A stretch of DNA of 64,000 nucleotides. Origin: a bacterium. GTDB taxonomy: Bacteria; RUG730; JAAEPJ01. The translations under genes were made by a program, and so were the position numbers. The stretch lies in contig JAAEPJ010000494.1 of assembly GCA_024222485.1 (NCBI GenBank), forward strand, positions 1 to 64,000. The letters are read 5' to 3'. This document shows, one piece after another, positions 6,454 to 15,215 of this stretch. Position 1 is the stretch's first letter, and each line of letters opens with the position of its first letter. The notes beneath the pieces were generated by a model. The model worked only from the letters and a program-made list of their open reading frames with translations, did no database searches and had not been told where the DNA came from.

Positions 6454-8880
6454 ATGGCTAATTATACTTTTAATGATATTGAACAAAAATGGCAAAAATT
6501 TTGGGATGATAATAAACTTTTTGAAACAACGGAATTTCCTGATAAACAAGATAAAAAATATTATGTCTTAGAGATGTTTCCCTATCCTTCAGGTCGTCTT
6601 CATATGGGGCATGTCCGTAATTATACTATTTCCGACTTAATCACACGCTATAAAAAATTACAAGGCTACCATGTTATGCATCCTATTGGCTGGGATTCAT
6701 TTGGTTTGCCTGCAGAAAATGCGGCTGTTAAATTTAAAAGCCACCCTCAAGACTGGACCTTGCAAAATATTGCAAATATGAAGTTGCAGCTTAAGAAAAT
6801 GGGGTTTGGATATGATTGGAGTCGTGAGCTTGCTACTTGTAAAAAAGATTACTATCATTGGAATCAATGGATATTTCTAAAATTTTATGAAAAAGGTTTG
6901 GCCTATCGTAAGAAATCTGTGGTTAATTGGTGTCCAGATTGTGTCACAGTTTTGGCGAATGAACAAGTAGATGATGGGAAATGTTGGCGTTGTGAGCATG
7001 ATGTCATTCAGAAAGATTTGGAACAGTGGTTTTTTAGGATAACTGATTATAAAGATGCCTTGCTCGAAGATCAGGAATTGATTGAAAATGGTTGGGGAGA
7101 GTCTATTCTTTCTATGCAGAAAAACTGGATAGGTAAGAGTAAAGGCACAAATATTACCTTTAAAATGGCCCATTCTGAAGAAAATATTGAGGTTTTTACT
7201 ACGCGTGCGGATACTTTAATGGGAGCAACCTATGTAGTTTTGGCCCCTGAGCATCCGATTGCAACAGCTTTAACGAGCCCTTCTATTAAAGCATTTATTA
7301 AAGATGTAAAAAAACAGAGCGAGCTTGAGAGAAGTACTAAGGGGAAAAAAGGTGTTTTTACAGGTAAATATGCGATACATCCGATTACAGGAGAAGAGAT
7401 CCCTATTTGGCTTGGTAACTATGTTTTAGCAAGTTATGGTACTGGTGCTGTTATGGCTGTGCCTGCGCATGATCAACGGGATTATGACTTTGCTGTACAA
7501 AACCAACTACCTATTAAGGTTGTTATTTCTTCGAAAAATGCAGATTTTAAGTTGCTAGATAGTGCGTTTGAAGGTAAAGGTTTTTTGATTAATTCGGGGG
7601 AGTTTGATGCTTTAAAATCAAAGGATGCGATTATTTCTATTACTAAAAAGTTAATTACACTGGGGAAAGGTAGTTTCACTACAACTTATAGGCTAAAAGA
7701 CTGGTTGTTATCTCGCCAGAGATATTGGGGAACACCTATCCCTATGATTTTTTGTGATTCTTGTGGATCAGTGCCTGTCTCAGAGCTTGATTTGCCGATA
7801 GAGTTGCCTAAAAATATTGAGTTTACTGGAGGAGGGGATTCCCCTTTGAAATATGTGGATGAGTTTGTTAATGTCGCTTGTCCAAAATGTGGTCAATCTG
7901 CACATCGTGAGACGGATACTATGGATACCTTTGTTGATTCTTCTTGGTATTTTTTGAGATATTGTGATTCTAAAAATACTGAATTACCTTTTTCTAAAGA
8001 TAAAGTAGATTATTGGATGCCTGTTGATCAATATATTGGTGGCGCTGAACATGCGTGTATGCATCTTTTATATTCTAGATTTTTTGAAAAAGTTTTTGTG
8101 GATATGGGGCTGATTGATAAAAAAGCGATTGAACCTTTTTTAAATCTTTTAAATCAGGGTATGGTCATTAAAGATGGTGCTAAAATGTCCAAATCAAAGG
8201 GTAATATTGTCGACCCTGATGAAATGCTCAAAAAGTATGGAGCAGATGCATTGAGATTATTTGTCATGTTTGCAGCACCTGTTGATAAGGACTTGGATTG
8301 GAATGAGGATGGAATCGAGGGGGGAAGTCGTTTTTTAGCTCGACTTTTTAGATTAGTTAAAGAAATTCTTGCCCGTCCACTTGATAAGAATAAATTTTTA
8401 CGCAAACTTGAGCAAGTAGAACATGCGACTATTAAAAAAATTACGGAAGATATGGGTAATTTTTCTTATAATACAACTGTTGCTACAGTCATGGAAGCAG
8501 TTAATTTTCTATATAAAATAAAAGATAATGCACCCAGAACACAGCTTTTAGGTTTTCTTGAGAATTTAATTATTGCTATCTCTCCTTTTATTCCACATCT
8601 TGCTGAAGAGATTTGGCAGATGCTGGATAAGTCTGGCTCCATTATCAATGCCGCTTGGCCAAAATTTGATGCTAAAAAAGCAGAGAAAGATACGCTTGAA
8701 TTTGTTGTTCAGGTTAATGGGAAAGTTAGAGCTAAATTTGAGGTTGATAAGGACACCGAACAATTAATTATTGAAAACTTAGCTTTCAAAGAAATAAAAG
8801 TTCAGCAACATACCACTAATAAAAAAATAGTGAAGCTTATTTTTGTCAAAAATAAGCTATTAAATATTGTGGTAAAATAA
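6454..8880 (+). CDS. leuS: Leucyl-tRNA synthetase
   Basis: Class I synthetase charging tRNA-Leu. At 808 residues it has the usual bacterial length. The signature HMGH is at residues 50-53 (YPSGRLHMGHVRNY) and KMSKS at 577-581. The CP1 editing domain lies between, with the threonine-rich TTRADTLMGATYVV stretch. Zinc-type cysteine pairs (CPDC, CWRC and CDSC, CPKC) are present, with the anticodon-binding and C-terminal domains at the end. It has its own promoter, and AAGGAG lies 12 bases before the ATG. lptE and holA follow on the same strand, the common leuS-lptE-holA arrangement. Nothing is abnormal. Confidence 0.98.
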   Translation: MANYTFNDIEQKWQKFWDDNKLFETTEFPDKQDKKYYVLEMFPYPSGRLHMGHVRNYTISDLITRYKKLQGYHVMHPIGWDSFGLPAENAAVKFKSHPQDWTLQNIANMKLQLKKMGFGYDWSRELATCKKDYYHWNQWIFLKFYEKGLAYRKKSVVNWCPDCVTVLANEQVDDGKCWRCEHDVIQKDLEQWFFRITDYKDALLEDQELIENGWGESILSMQKNWIGKSKGTNITFKMAHSEENIEVFTTRADTLMGATYVVLAPEHPIATALTSPSIKAFIKDVKKQSELERSTKGKKGVFTGKYAIHPITGEEIPIWLGNYVLASYGTGAVMAVPAHDQRDYDFAVQNQLPIKVVISSKNADFKLLDSAFEGKGFLINSGEFDALKSKDAIISITKKLITLGKGSFTTTYRLKDWLLSRQRYWGTPIPMIFCDSCGSVPVSELDLPIELPKNIEFTGGGDSPLKYVDEFVNVACPKCGQSAHRETDTMDTFVDSSWYFLRYCDSKNTELPFSKDKVDYWMPVDQYIGGAEHACMHLLYSRFFEKVFVDMGLIDKKAIEPFLNLLNQGMVIKDGAKMSKSKGNIVDPDEMLKKYGADALRLFVMFAAPVDKDLDWNEDGIEGGSRFLARLFRLVKEILARPLDKNKFLRKLEQVEHATIKKITEDMGNFSYNTTVATVMEAVNFLYKIKDNAPRTQLLGFLENLIIAISPFIPHLAEEIWQMLDKSGSIINAAWPKFDAKKAEKDTLEFVVQVNGKVRAKFEVDKDTEQLIIENLAFKEIKVQQHTTNKKIVKLIFVKNKLLNIVVK

Positions 8881-8947
8881 CAAATAATTTATAGCCTTTG
8901 AAATAGAGTAAGAGCAGGGTTTTAATGAAAGATAAAAAGAGGAAAAT

Positions 8948-9451
8948 ATGAAAATAAAGTTAGGGATTATTTTATTTGCTATGAGTTTTCTAGGTTGCAT
9001 CATGGCACCACCTCCAGAGGGGGGGATAAAAAAAATATATCTTAAACCTTTTGGCAACCAAACCGTAGAATATTCTTTGCATACAGAGCTTTTTAAGCTG
9101 GTTCAATCTGAGTTTTTAAGAGATTCTTATATAGAGCTTGTGAGTGAAGATCAAGCAGAATATAAAGTATCGGGAGTAATAAGTGGTTATGATTTACGCC
9201 CCATTTCTTATAGTATGCAAAATTATGTAGAAAGTTTCGAAATGATTATTAAGGTTAAACTGACACTTGATGATCTCTTGGAATCTGAAGTCGTTTTCCA
9301 AGAAACCTTTGAAACCAATGAAATTTATTTTACTAAAGAAGGTAACCCTAATGAAACATTAAGTAATACTCAGCTTGAAGCGGAAACACAGGAAGATGCA
9401 ATAGATCTGTTGGCAAGAGATATTACGAGAAAGATTGTTTATGCAAAATAA
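8948..9451 (+). CDS. lptE: LptE-like LPS-assembly lipoprotein
   Basis: LptE plugs the LptD barrel that inserts lipopolysaccharide in the outer membrane. The 167-residue protein has a signal peptide with lipobox FLGC (Cys17). It then has the pattern of short basic and acidic strands typical of the family (IKKIYLKPFGNQT, then LHTELFKLVQSEFL and YKVSGVISGYDL). Sequence conservation in LptE is weak. The call therefore leans on the lipoprotein signal, the length and the position between leuS and holA, where lptE is found in many diderm bacteria. The gene implies an outer membrane. An unrelated lipoprotein of the same size cannot be fully excluded. Confidence 0.82.
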   Translation: MKIKLGIILFAMSFLGCIMAPPPEGGIKKIYLKPFGNQTVEYSLHTELFKLVQSEFLRDSYIELVSEDQAEYKVSGVISGYDLRPISYSMQNYVESFEMIIKVKLTLDDLLESEVVFQETFETNEIYFTKEGNPNETLSNTQLEAETQEDAIDLLARDITRKIVYAK

Positions 9452-9491
9452 AGTATCAGAATTGAAAATAAACTAAAAGATTGAGTCTAAT

Positions 9492-10451
9492 ATGTATAAA
9501 CCTGTTTATGTTTTACTTGGTGAGAATGAACATGCTAAGCGTGTTGTCATTGCTAATATTAAGCAGCAAGTCATCAATAATGAGCCTAATACCTTTAATT
9601 TTAACCTGATTTATGGTGACTCTACCTCTATTGAGGAAATTTTGACTTTAGCAAATACCTTTTCATTTTTGGGCGGGAATCGTTTAGTAATATTAAAAAA
9701 CTTTAATAAATTAGCTGCAGCCGATAAAAAATATCTCGCTGATTATGCTAAAAATCCGGCCCCAAAAACTTGTTTTGTTGTGCTAGATCATTCCCGACCT
9801 GATAAGCGTTCTGCTTGGTATAAAATGTTTGACCAACAGAAAGAACATGTTCAGCTGAAAATATTTTGGTCGTATAAGTATAGGGATCTTGTTAATGTGG
9901 TTATGACTACTTTTAAAATGTATGCTAAAAATATTAATTATCAAGCAGCAGAGGTGCTGGGGTCATTACTTGAAAATAACCAAGAATCAATCGATGAGGA
10001 AGTAAAAAAAATTATTGATTATGTGGGTGATAAACAAGAAATTTCGCTTGCAGATATCAGAGAAAATATTAAAAAAGGGACAAGTGTAGATATTTATGAA
10101 TGGGCAATAGCCGTTACTAGCGGAAATAAAACCTTAGCATTGAAACTGTTAAATAATTTTACTCCAAAAACGTTACAAGCTTCGCAACTTTTAATTTTTG
10201 TGATTAACGATCGTTTTATCAAAATTTTAAAATATTTAACACTTTTAAATGAAGGGGTAAACTTTAAAATAGCACAAAAATCATTGGGGATTATGTCATT
10301 TTTAGACCCTAGGTTTCATCAGCAGACTTCTTTATATGATTTTGATTCCCTGCGTAAGATTTTCGATAATTTAATTGAACTTGACTTTAAAATCAAGACG
10401 GGACAAGGAGATCCTAAAATGTTATTAGAGGAGTTTATTATTACGCTTTAG
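9492..10451 (+). CDS. holA: DNA polymerase III delta subunit
   Basis: HolA opens the sliding clamp as part of the clamp loader. The 319 residues begin with PVYVLLGENEHAKR, the degenerate P-loop region of delta, followed by the family motifs NTFSFLGGNRLVILKNF and DIYEWAIAVTSGNK. It then ends with the helical collar domain (LLEEFIITL). The size is typical (about 320-340). It follows lptE by 40 bases and probably shares the leuS transcript. Its stop faces that of the aldo/keto reductase 46 bases away, and I see no hairpin in that gap. Confidence is high from motifs plus gene order. Confidence 0.9.
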   Translation: MYKPVYVLLGENEHAKRVVIANIKQQVINNEPNTFNFNLIYGDSTSIEEILTLANTFSFLGGNRLVILKNFNKLAAADKKYLADYAKNPAPKTCFVVLDHSRPDKRSAWYKMFDQQKEHVQLKIFWSYKYRDLVNVVMTTFKMYAKNINYQAAEVLGSLLENNQESIDEEVKKIIDYVGDKQEISLADIRENIKKGTSVDIYEWAIAVTSGNKTLALKLLNNFTPKTLQASQLLIFVINDRFIKILKYLTLLNEGVNFKIAQKSLGIMSFLDPRFHQQTSLYDFDSLRKIFDNLIELDFKIKTGQGDPKMLLEEFIITL

Positions 10452-10497
10452 TTTTATATCATTTTTGTATTATCTTGTTAATTTTTGAGGTGTTGTT

Positions 10498-11457
10498 TTA
10501 ATCAAAAGTTTTTCTAATAAATTGTAATTCTTTGTCATTTAAGGTTCTTGTTTCAACGGCGATTAGGTTTGCGGCAACTTGAGCTTTATTTCTAAACCCC
10601 GGAATAATTGAACTGACAGAAGGGTTAGCAAGTAAATATTGGATAGCCACTTGCGTTAAGCTCTTATTTTTAAACTTTGTTTTTATTTTTTCAAGTTTTG
10701 GTTGCAAGATCTCTAGTGATTCTTGAGTGAATTTTTGTTGAGATCTACGGTGGTCACCTGCATCAAAAATAGGGGGGATCTCTGCGAAATATTTTCCGGT
10801 TAAAAGACCTTGATTTAAAGGACTGAAAGCAACAAATCCTAGGTTGTATTTATCAATCATTTGTCTAACAAGTGTTTTATTCCTAACAAATTTATCATCC
10901 ATCATATGCGCCCATGCTTGAATAATACTTGGTTTAATTTTAGGGACTAGCCTTAGAAAATCCTTAGTAGAATACGCGGATAATCCAATTTCCCTAATTT
11001 TTCCCTCATCTTTTAATTTTACCATCTCAGCCATTGCTTCATCTAAATAACAATCATTTTTATCAAAATTACCATGATGAAAATAATATAAATCTAAATA
11101 GTCACGCTTTATATTTTTTAAAGATTTTTCACATTGTTTCCGAATATTTTTTGCCGTATAGGCATGTTTATATTCGTTTTTAATATAGCCCACTTTTGAG
11201 GCAATGGTAACATTATATTTAAAGTTTCCTAAAGTTCGTCCGAGCATTTTTTCTGATTGTCCATTGCCGTAACAATCAGCATTATCAAAATGTCTGACTC
11301 CTTGGTCTATGGCAAATAAAATTGCTTCACGAATATCAATTTCATTGACATCAGACCAACCTGAGGCGTAACCATTGTTCCAGCTTTTACCTCCCATGGT
11401 CCAACAGCCTAGACCCATCCTCGATAATTTTAGATCATGGACTTTTAAATATTGCAT
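10498..11457 (-). CDS. Aldo/keto reductase
   Basis: Predicted NADPH-dependent oxidoreductase with a TIM barrel of 319 residues. The catalytic tetrad is visible as Asp and Tyr in HFDNADCYGNGQSE, Lys in VTIASKVG, and His in LYYFHHGN. The cofactor-binding end SIIPGFRNKAQVAANL is conserved. The start of the protein (LKVHDLKLSRMGLGCWTMGG) matches the subfamily of aldo/keto reductases that act on small aldehydes or sugars. Substrate cannot be told from sequence. It is downstream of bioF and the BioH-like gene on the minus strand with a 92-base gap, so it may or may not share their transcript. Confidence 0.9.
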   Translation of the reverse strand: MQYLKVHDLKLSRMGLGCWTMGGKSWNNGYASGWSDVNEIDIREAILFAIDQGVRHFDNADCYGNGQSEKMLGRTLGNFKYNVTIASKVGYIKNEYKHAYTAKNIRKQCEKSLKNIKRDYLDLYYFHHGNFDKNDCYLDEAMAEMVKLKDEGKIREIGLSAYSTKDFLRLVPKIKPSIIQAWAHMMDDKFVRNKTLVRQMIDKYNLGFVAFSPLNQGLLTGKYFAEIPPIFDAGDHRRSQQKFTQESLEILQPKLEKIKTKFKNKSLTQVAIQYLLANPSVSSIIPGFRNKAQVAANLIAVETRTLNDKELQFIRKTFD

Positions 11458-11549
11458 AATTAACCTTTGTTATTTAAGTAATAGAAAAATATTTTATTGT
11501 GAAATCTGAGAAGTATTCAAGTAAGAAGCTATGGTGAACATATTACTTG

Positions 11550-12209
11550 CTACTTTCGTATGCCACAAAAATGCCCCGCATCATTTATGAAAAATTTTGT
11601 AACTCTATTTGTATTAGGAATATCAGGAAAATCTTTAAAAGTTGCGATCTTATCATCTAAGGCATTCGTAATTTTAAGTATTTTAATTTTGTTTAAAAAA
11701 TCGCATTTAAATTCTGTTTTTTCTAAGTATTCTAAGCCATTCATTAAAAAATTTAAAGAGAATTTATGAGAATAAGACTTTGTAAGTTCATCTGCAGCAG
11801 CAAGTTTATAAAATTGATTAAGATAATTAGGAATACTTTTATTCAAAAGTCGTTTAATCATTCTAATTTCATGCTTTGGATATTGTCGTCTTATTCCATA
11901 GAGAAATAGTTTGTTAGCTCCAAACTTCCTAGCATAATCTGCTGCGAGAGTTGCTCCCATTGACCAACCTAAAAGGTTTGCTTTTTTTGAAGGGAGTCTT
12001 TTTAAAAGCCAAGGTCGTTTATTATTTAGAAAATCTTGAATTTCATCAATCACTAGAAATGGTTGCTCTAAATCTTTTATTTCTAGAAAGATAAAATTAT
12101 ATTCTTGGGCAAAAGTAGTTAAGAAATTTTCCCCAAAAATAGTATAATCTGTTGCCCATCCAGGAATTAAAACTAAATCTTGTTTTTTATTATTATCCCG
12201 ATAAATCAT
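11550..12209 (-). CDS. Alpha/beta hydrolase, probable pimeloyl-ACP methyl ester esterase (BioH/BioG type)
   Basis: This small alpha/beta hydrolase of 219 residues has the oxyanion-side motif LIPGWATDY near the N-terminus, the nucleophile elbow GWSMGA, and a C-terminal histidine in DAGHFCG. It directly follows bioF with a two-base gap on the minus strand. BioF uses pimeloyl-ACP, and BioH/BioG-type esterases release that substrate from its methyl ester, so the pairing strongly suggests this role. BioG and BioH are hard to separate by eye. No bioA, bioD, bioB or bioC is in the window. Start: ATG overlapping the region just after the bioF stop. Confidence 0.75.
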   Translation of the reverse strand: MIYRDNNKKQDLVLIPGWATDYTIFGENFLTTFAQEYNFIFLEIKDLEQPFLVIDEIQDFLNNKRPWLLKRLPSKKANLLGWSMGATLAADYARKFGANKLFLYGIRRQYPKHEIRMIKRLLNKSIPNYLNQFYKLAAADELTKSYSHKFSLNFLMNGLEYLEKTEFKCDFLNKIKILKITNALDDKIATFKDFPDIPNTNRVTKFFINDAGHFCGIRK

Positions 12210-12211
12210 GA

Positions 12212-13312
12212 TTATTCCTTGAGCAAATAACTTGCTTTTATAACTTCAGCCAACATTTCTTTCGTGTGATTAAAACTTAATGAGAATCTAAGCCGTGCTT
12301 GGTTTTTTGCAACTGTTGGATAGCGTATAGGTGATACCCAAAATCCTAGTTTTCGCATTTTGTTGGCAACTTTAAGAGCTTTAGCTTCACTCCCAATAAT
12401 AATAGGGATGATTTGTGTTTCTCCTAGAGGGAGCAATCCTTGTTTTTTTAACTCATTTCTAAAATATTCGGTATTTTTTTTTAATTTTAAAGTTCGTTCT
12501 TTCTCACTCGTTAAAATTTCTAAAGCAGTAATATTGGCAGCGATCACTCCCGGAGGTAAGGCTGTTGTAAAAATAAAGCTACGACATTTATTAATTAAAT
12601 AGGTTTTTATCTCTTGAGAGCAAGCAAAATACGCTCCAAAACTGCCAAGTCCTTTACTAAAGGTTCCCATAATATAATCAATCTCTTGAGGAGTTTCAAT
12701 GCCTACGGCATGTGCTTCATCAACCATTATCTCAAGATTATATTGTTTTTTAAGAGCAATAATATCTGTAAGAGGGGCAATATCTCCATCCATACTAAAA
12801 ACCGTCTCTGTTATGACTAAGGCTCGGTCAAATTTTTTGCGTTCTTTTTTTAAAAGCCATTCTAAGTCTTCAATATTATTATGTTTGAAGCGTAAGTATT
12901 TTGCTTCGCCTAACTTAAGTCCGTCAATAATACTTGCATGATTAAGTTTATCTGAGAAAATAACATCATTTTTATTAAAAAGTGTTCTAACTAGTCCAAG
13001 GTTTGCTTGGTACCCAGAGTTAAAGACTAAAGCCGCTTCTTTATGTTTAAAAATCGCAATGTCAGTTTCAAGTTTATTATGTAAGTTATATGTCCCACTT
13101 AAGAGCCTCGAGGCCGTTGAGCCTGTGCCATATTGTTGAATGGCTTGGATAGTTGCTTTTTTCATTAAAGGGTGGGTTGCAAGCCCTAGGTAATCATTAG
13201 AGGAAAAGTCTAAATAGTTTTGTCCATCAATAACAATAAAAATACCATCACGCTGTTCGATTTGGTAAATTTTTCTTTCTAAATCAGGGGGTGTTTTTGT
13301 AAGTAAGGTCAT
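12212..13312 (-). CDS. bioF: 8-amino-7-oxononanoate synthase
   Basis: BioF is a PLP enzyme that condenses pimeloyl-ACP (or -CoA) with alanine in biotin synthesis. At 366 residues it is slightly short for the family (about 380-390). Seen motifs: FSSNDYLGLATHP, GTGSTASRLLSGT, the PLP aspartate in VDEAHAVG, and the Schiff-base lysine in GTFSKGLGS. The paralogue Kbl (2-amino-3-ketobutyrate ligase) has similar motifs. The adjacent BioH-like esterase tips the call to BioF. Positions 13313-13456 between this gene and the rplY terminator hold no gene. Confidence 0.9.
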   Translation of the reverse strand: MTLLTKTPPDLERKIYQIEQRDGIFIVIDGQNYLDFSSNDYLGLATHPLMKKATIQAIQQYGTGSTASRLLSGTYNLHNKLETDIAIFKHKEAALVFNSGYQANLGLVRTLFNKNDVIFSDKLNHASIIDGLKLGEAKYLRFKHNNIEDLEWLLKKERKKFDRALVITETVFSMDGDIAPLTDIIALKKQYNLEIMVDEAHAVGIETPQEIDYIMGTFSKGLGSFGAYFACSQEIKTYLINKCRSFIFTTALPPGVIAANITALEILTSEKERTLKLKKNTEYFRNELKKQGLLPLGETQIIPIIIGSEAKALKVANKMRKLGFWVSPIRYPTVAKNQARLRFSLSFNHTKEMLAEVIKASYLLKE

Positions 13313-13456
13313 TTTTATCCGTAGAAATAAAGCTATGCTTATTTCCTACACCTCCGCTCAAAATTTATCGAAATACTATATGTAAAGATAATTATTTGCA
13401 TATGAGTATTTCAAGTTTTGATAGAATCAAATTTTTTTATTTAAAGCCTAGTCTAA

Positions 13457-13491
13457 AAAAAGAGGTAATGTCTTAGACATTACCTCTTTTT
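13457..13491 (-). terminator. Intrinsic terminator of the glmU-prs-rplY transcript
   Basis: A perfect 16-bp stem (AAAAAGAGGTAATGTC with its complement) around a three-base loop, with a T-run on the minus strand, lies 38 bases after the rplY stop. The symmetric A/T tracts would let it work in both directions, but no plus-strand gene approaches it. Confidence 0.88.
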
Positions 13492-13528
13492 GATGTTTTT
13501 TCAATTTAAACATAAGTATTGTAGTGGG

Positions 13529-14152
13529 TTATTTTTCCTCTTTAACATCCTCATTATCCTCATCAGAACTTTCACCACCACCACTTCTTTGGCTCTTAGG
13601 AAGTGCAATAGTTAAGATCGATTCTTCTAAATTAGCATAGAGGGTCAATCCTTGAGGAATAGTAATATCTTTAAGCCTTAAAATATCACCTATTTCAAGT
13701 TCTGAGATATCATAAGGGATATATTTAGGAAACTTAAGTGGTAAAGCAGAGCCTTTAAATTTAATAGTTCGTACTTCCATAACCCCACCTTTTTTTACCC
13801 CAGCAGGTAGACCTTCAATTTTAATTTCAGCAACAAGGTCAATAGGTACTGAAAGATCAATAATTTGAAAATCAATATGAGAAATTTCTTGTTTTAAAGC
13901 ATCAAATTGACGAGTGTTCATAATTGCATGTAGGGGTGTTTCATTCCCAACTTTAAGATCATAGATTACATGTTCATCCAGTGAACTCATTGCTAAATGC
14001 ATAAATTCTTTTCTATTTATACTCGCAGCAAAACTATCAATATTTTTCCCATATATAACACAAGGAATGTTCCCCTCATTTCTTAGCTTATTCAAAGCGC
14101 CTTTTGTTGTTATTTTTCTTTTAGTTACATTAATCTCTAATTGTCTAGCCAT
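13529..14152 (-). CDS. rplY: 50S ribosomal protein bL25, long (CTC) form
   Basis: bL25 binds 5S rRNA. The 207-residue protein is the two-domain CTC form. The N-terminal 5S-binding domain is about residues 1-95 (KRKITTKGALNKLRNEGNIPCVIYG). The beta-rich C-terminal domain (VPIDLVAEIKIEGLPAGVKKGG) follows, then an acidic tail rich in Ser, Asp and Glu. A GGAGAG ribosome site sits eight bases before the ATG. It follows prs by 89 bases and is followed by a strong terminator, so it is last in the operon. The gene pth, often next in line in other genomes, is absent. Confidence 0.96.
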   Translation of the reverse strand: MARQLEINVTKRKITTKGALNKLRNEGNIPCVIYGKNIDSFAASINRKEFMHLAMSSLDEHVIYDLKVGNETPLHAIMNTRQFDALKQEISHIDFQIIDLSVPIDLVAEIKIEGLPAGVKKGGVMEVRTIKFKGSALPLKFPKYIPYDISELEIGDILRLKDITIPQGLTLYANLEESILTIALPKSQRSGGGESSDEDNEDVKEEK

Positions 14153-14241
14153 TTTTCCAGCTCTCCTTCTTCAGTATTGATGTCTATGTGGGGACAACCC
14201 TTAATTTAATCCAATATTATAATTAAAAGAATAATAAATGT

Positions 14242-15177
14242 CTACTTAAATAATACACTCACTGACTCATTATGATGAATACGCCTGATTGCTTCTGCTA
14301 AAGTTTTATCCATTGAAATGACTTTTATTTTATTAATTTTCTTTTTAGGTAAAAGTGGAATTGTATCTGTTATTATTAACTCATCAATGGGAGTATTGTT
14401 TAAGTTCTCAATTGCTTTTCCAGAAAGAACTCCATGTGAGCCTACGGCAGAAATTTTATTAGCGCCTTTATTTTTTAAAGCTTTGACAACATTAGATAAG
14501 GTTCCAGCAGTATCAATCATATCATCTAAAATAATAATATTCTTGCCAACAACATCTCCAATAATATTCATAACAGCAGAGACATTCGTTTTAGGTCTTC
14601 TTTTATCAACGATAGCCAGGTCAAGTCCTAGTTTCCTCGCAAAGTTACGCGCTCTTTCAACTCCACCAACATCTGGAGAGACTACAATTAAGTTTTGAGA
14701 AGGTTCTTTTTTAAAGTAATCACTTAAAACTTTTTCTGCTCTTAAATGGTCAACAGGAATATCAAAAAAACCTTGAATTTGTCCTACATGTAAGTCAACA
14801 ACTAAAACACGATTAGCTCCGGCTTTTGTGATTAAGTTAGCGATGAGCTTTGCAGTTATCGGTACCCTTGGTTCGACTTTTCGATCCTGTCTTGCATAAC
14901 CAAAATAGGGTAAAACTGCTGTAATTCTTCTAGCAGAAGCTCTTTTTAACGCATCAATAATAATCAAAAGCTCAAGTAAATTATCATTCACAGGAGGACA
15001 AGTAGATTGAATGACAAATACATCTTTTCCACGCACATTATCCACAATTTTGACATTAGATTCACCATCAGAAAATTTTGAAACAATTGCTTCCCCCATC
15101 CTGACACTAAGCTTATCGCAAATTTTTTGTGCTAAAGCTTTATTAGAGTTACCTGAAAAAATTATTAAATTTTTCAT
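14242..15177 (-). CDS. prs: Ribose-phosphate pyrophosphokinase
   Basis: Makes PRPP from ribose 5-phosphate and ATP for nucleotide, His and Trp synthesis. The 311 residues show FSDGESNVKI near the start, the ATP-contact region YFGYARQDRK, the histidine-containing VVDLHVGQIQGFFD, and the PRPP-binding loop IIILDDMIDTAGT. This is a typical class I enzyme of normal length. The ribosome site GGGAG is followed by an A-run and ATG. It lies between glmU and rplY, an order conserved in many bacteria. No oddity seen. Confidence 0.97.
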   Translation of the reverse strand: MKNLIIFSGNSNKALAQKICDKLSVRMGEAIVSKFSDGESNVKIVDNVRGKDVFVIQSTCPPVNDNLLELLIIIDALKRASARRITAVLPYFGYARQDRKVEPRVPITAKLIANLITKAGANRVLVVDLHVGQIQGFFDIPVDHLRAEKVLSDYFKKEPSQNLIVVSPDVGGVERARNFARKLGLDLAIVDKRRPKTNVSAVMNIIGDVVGKNIIILDDMIDTAGTLSNVVKALKNKGANKISAVGSHGVLSGKAIENLNNTPIDELIITDTIPLLPKKKINKIKVISMDKTLAEAIRRIHHNESVSVLFK

Positions 15178-15215
15178 TTTTTTCTCCCCTATAAACTACT
15201 TCTATAAAGAGTAAT

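Noticed and set aside
10452-10497. Terminator between holA and the aldo/keto reductase
   Set aside because: The 46-base gap between the convergent genes has T-runs but no stem that I can pair.
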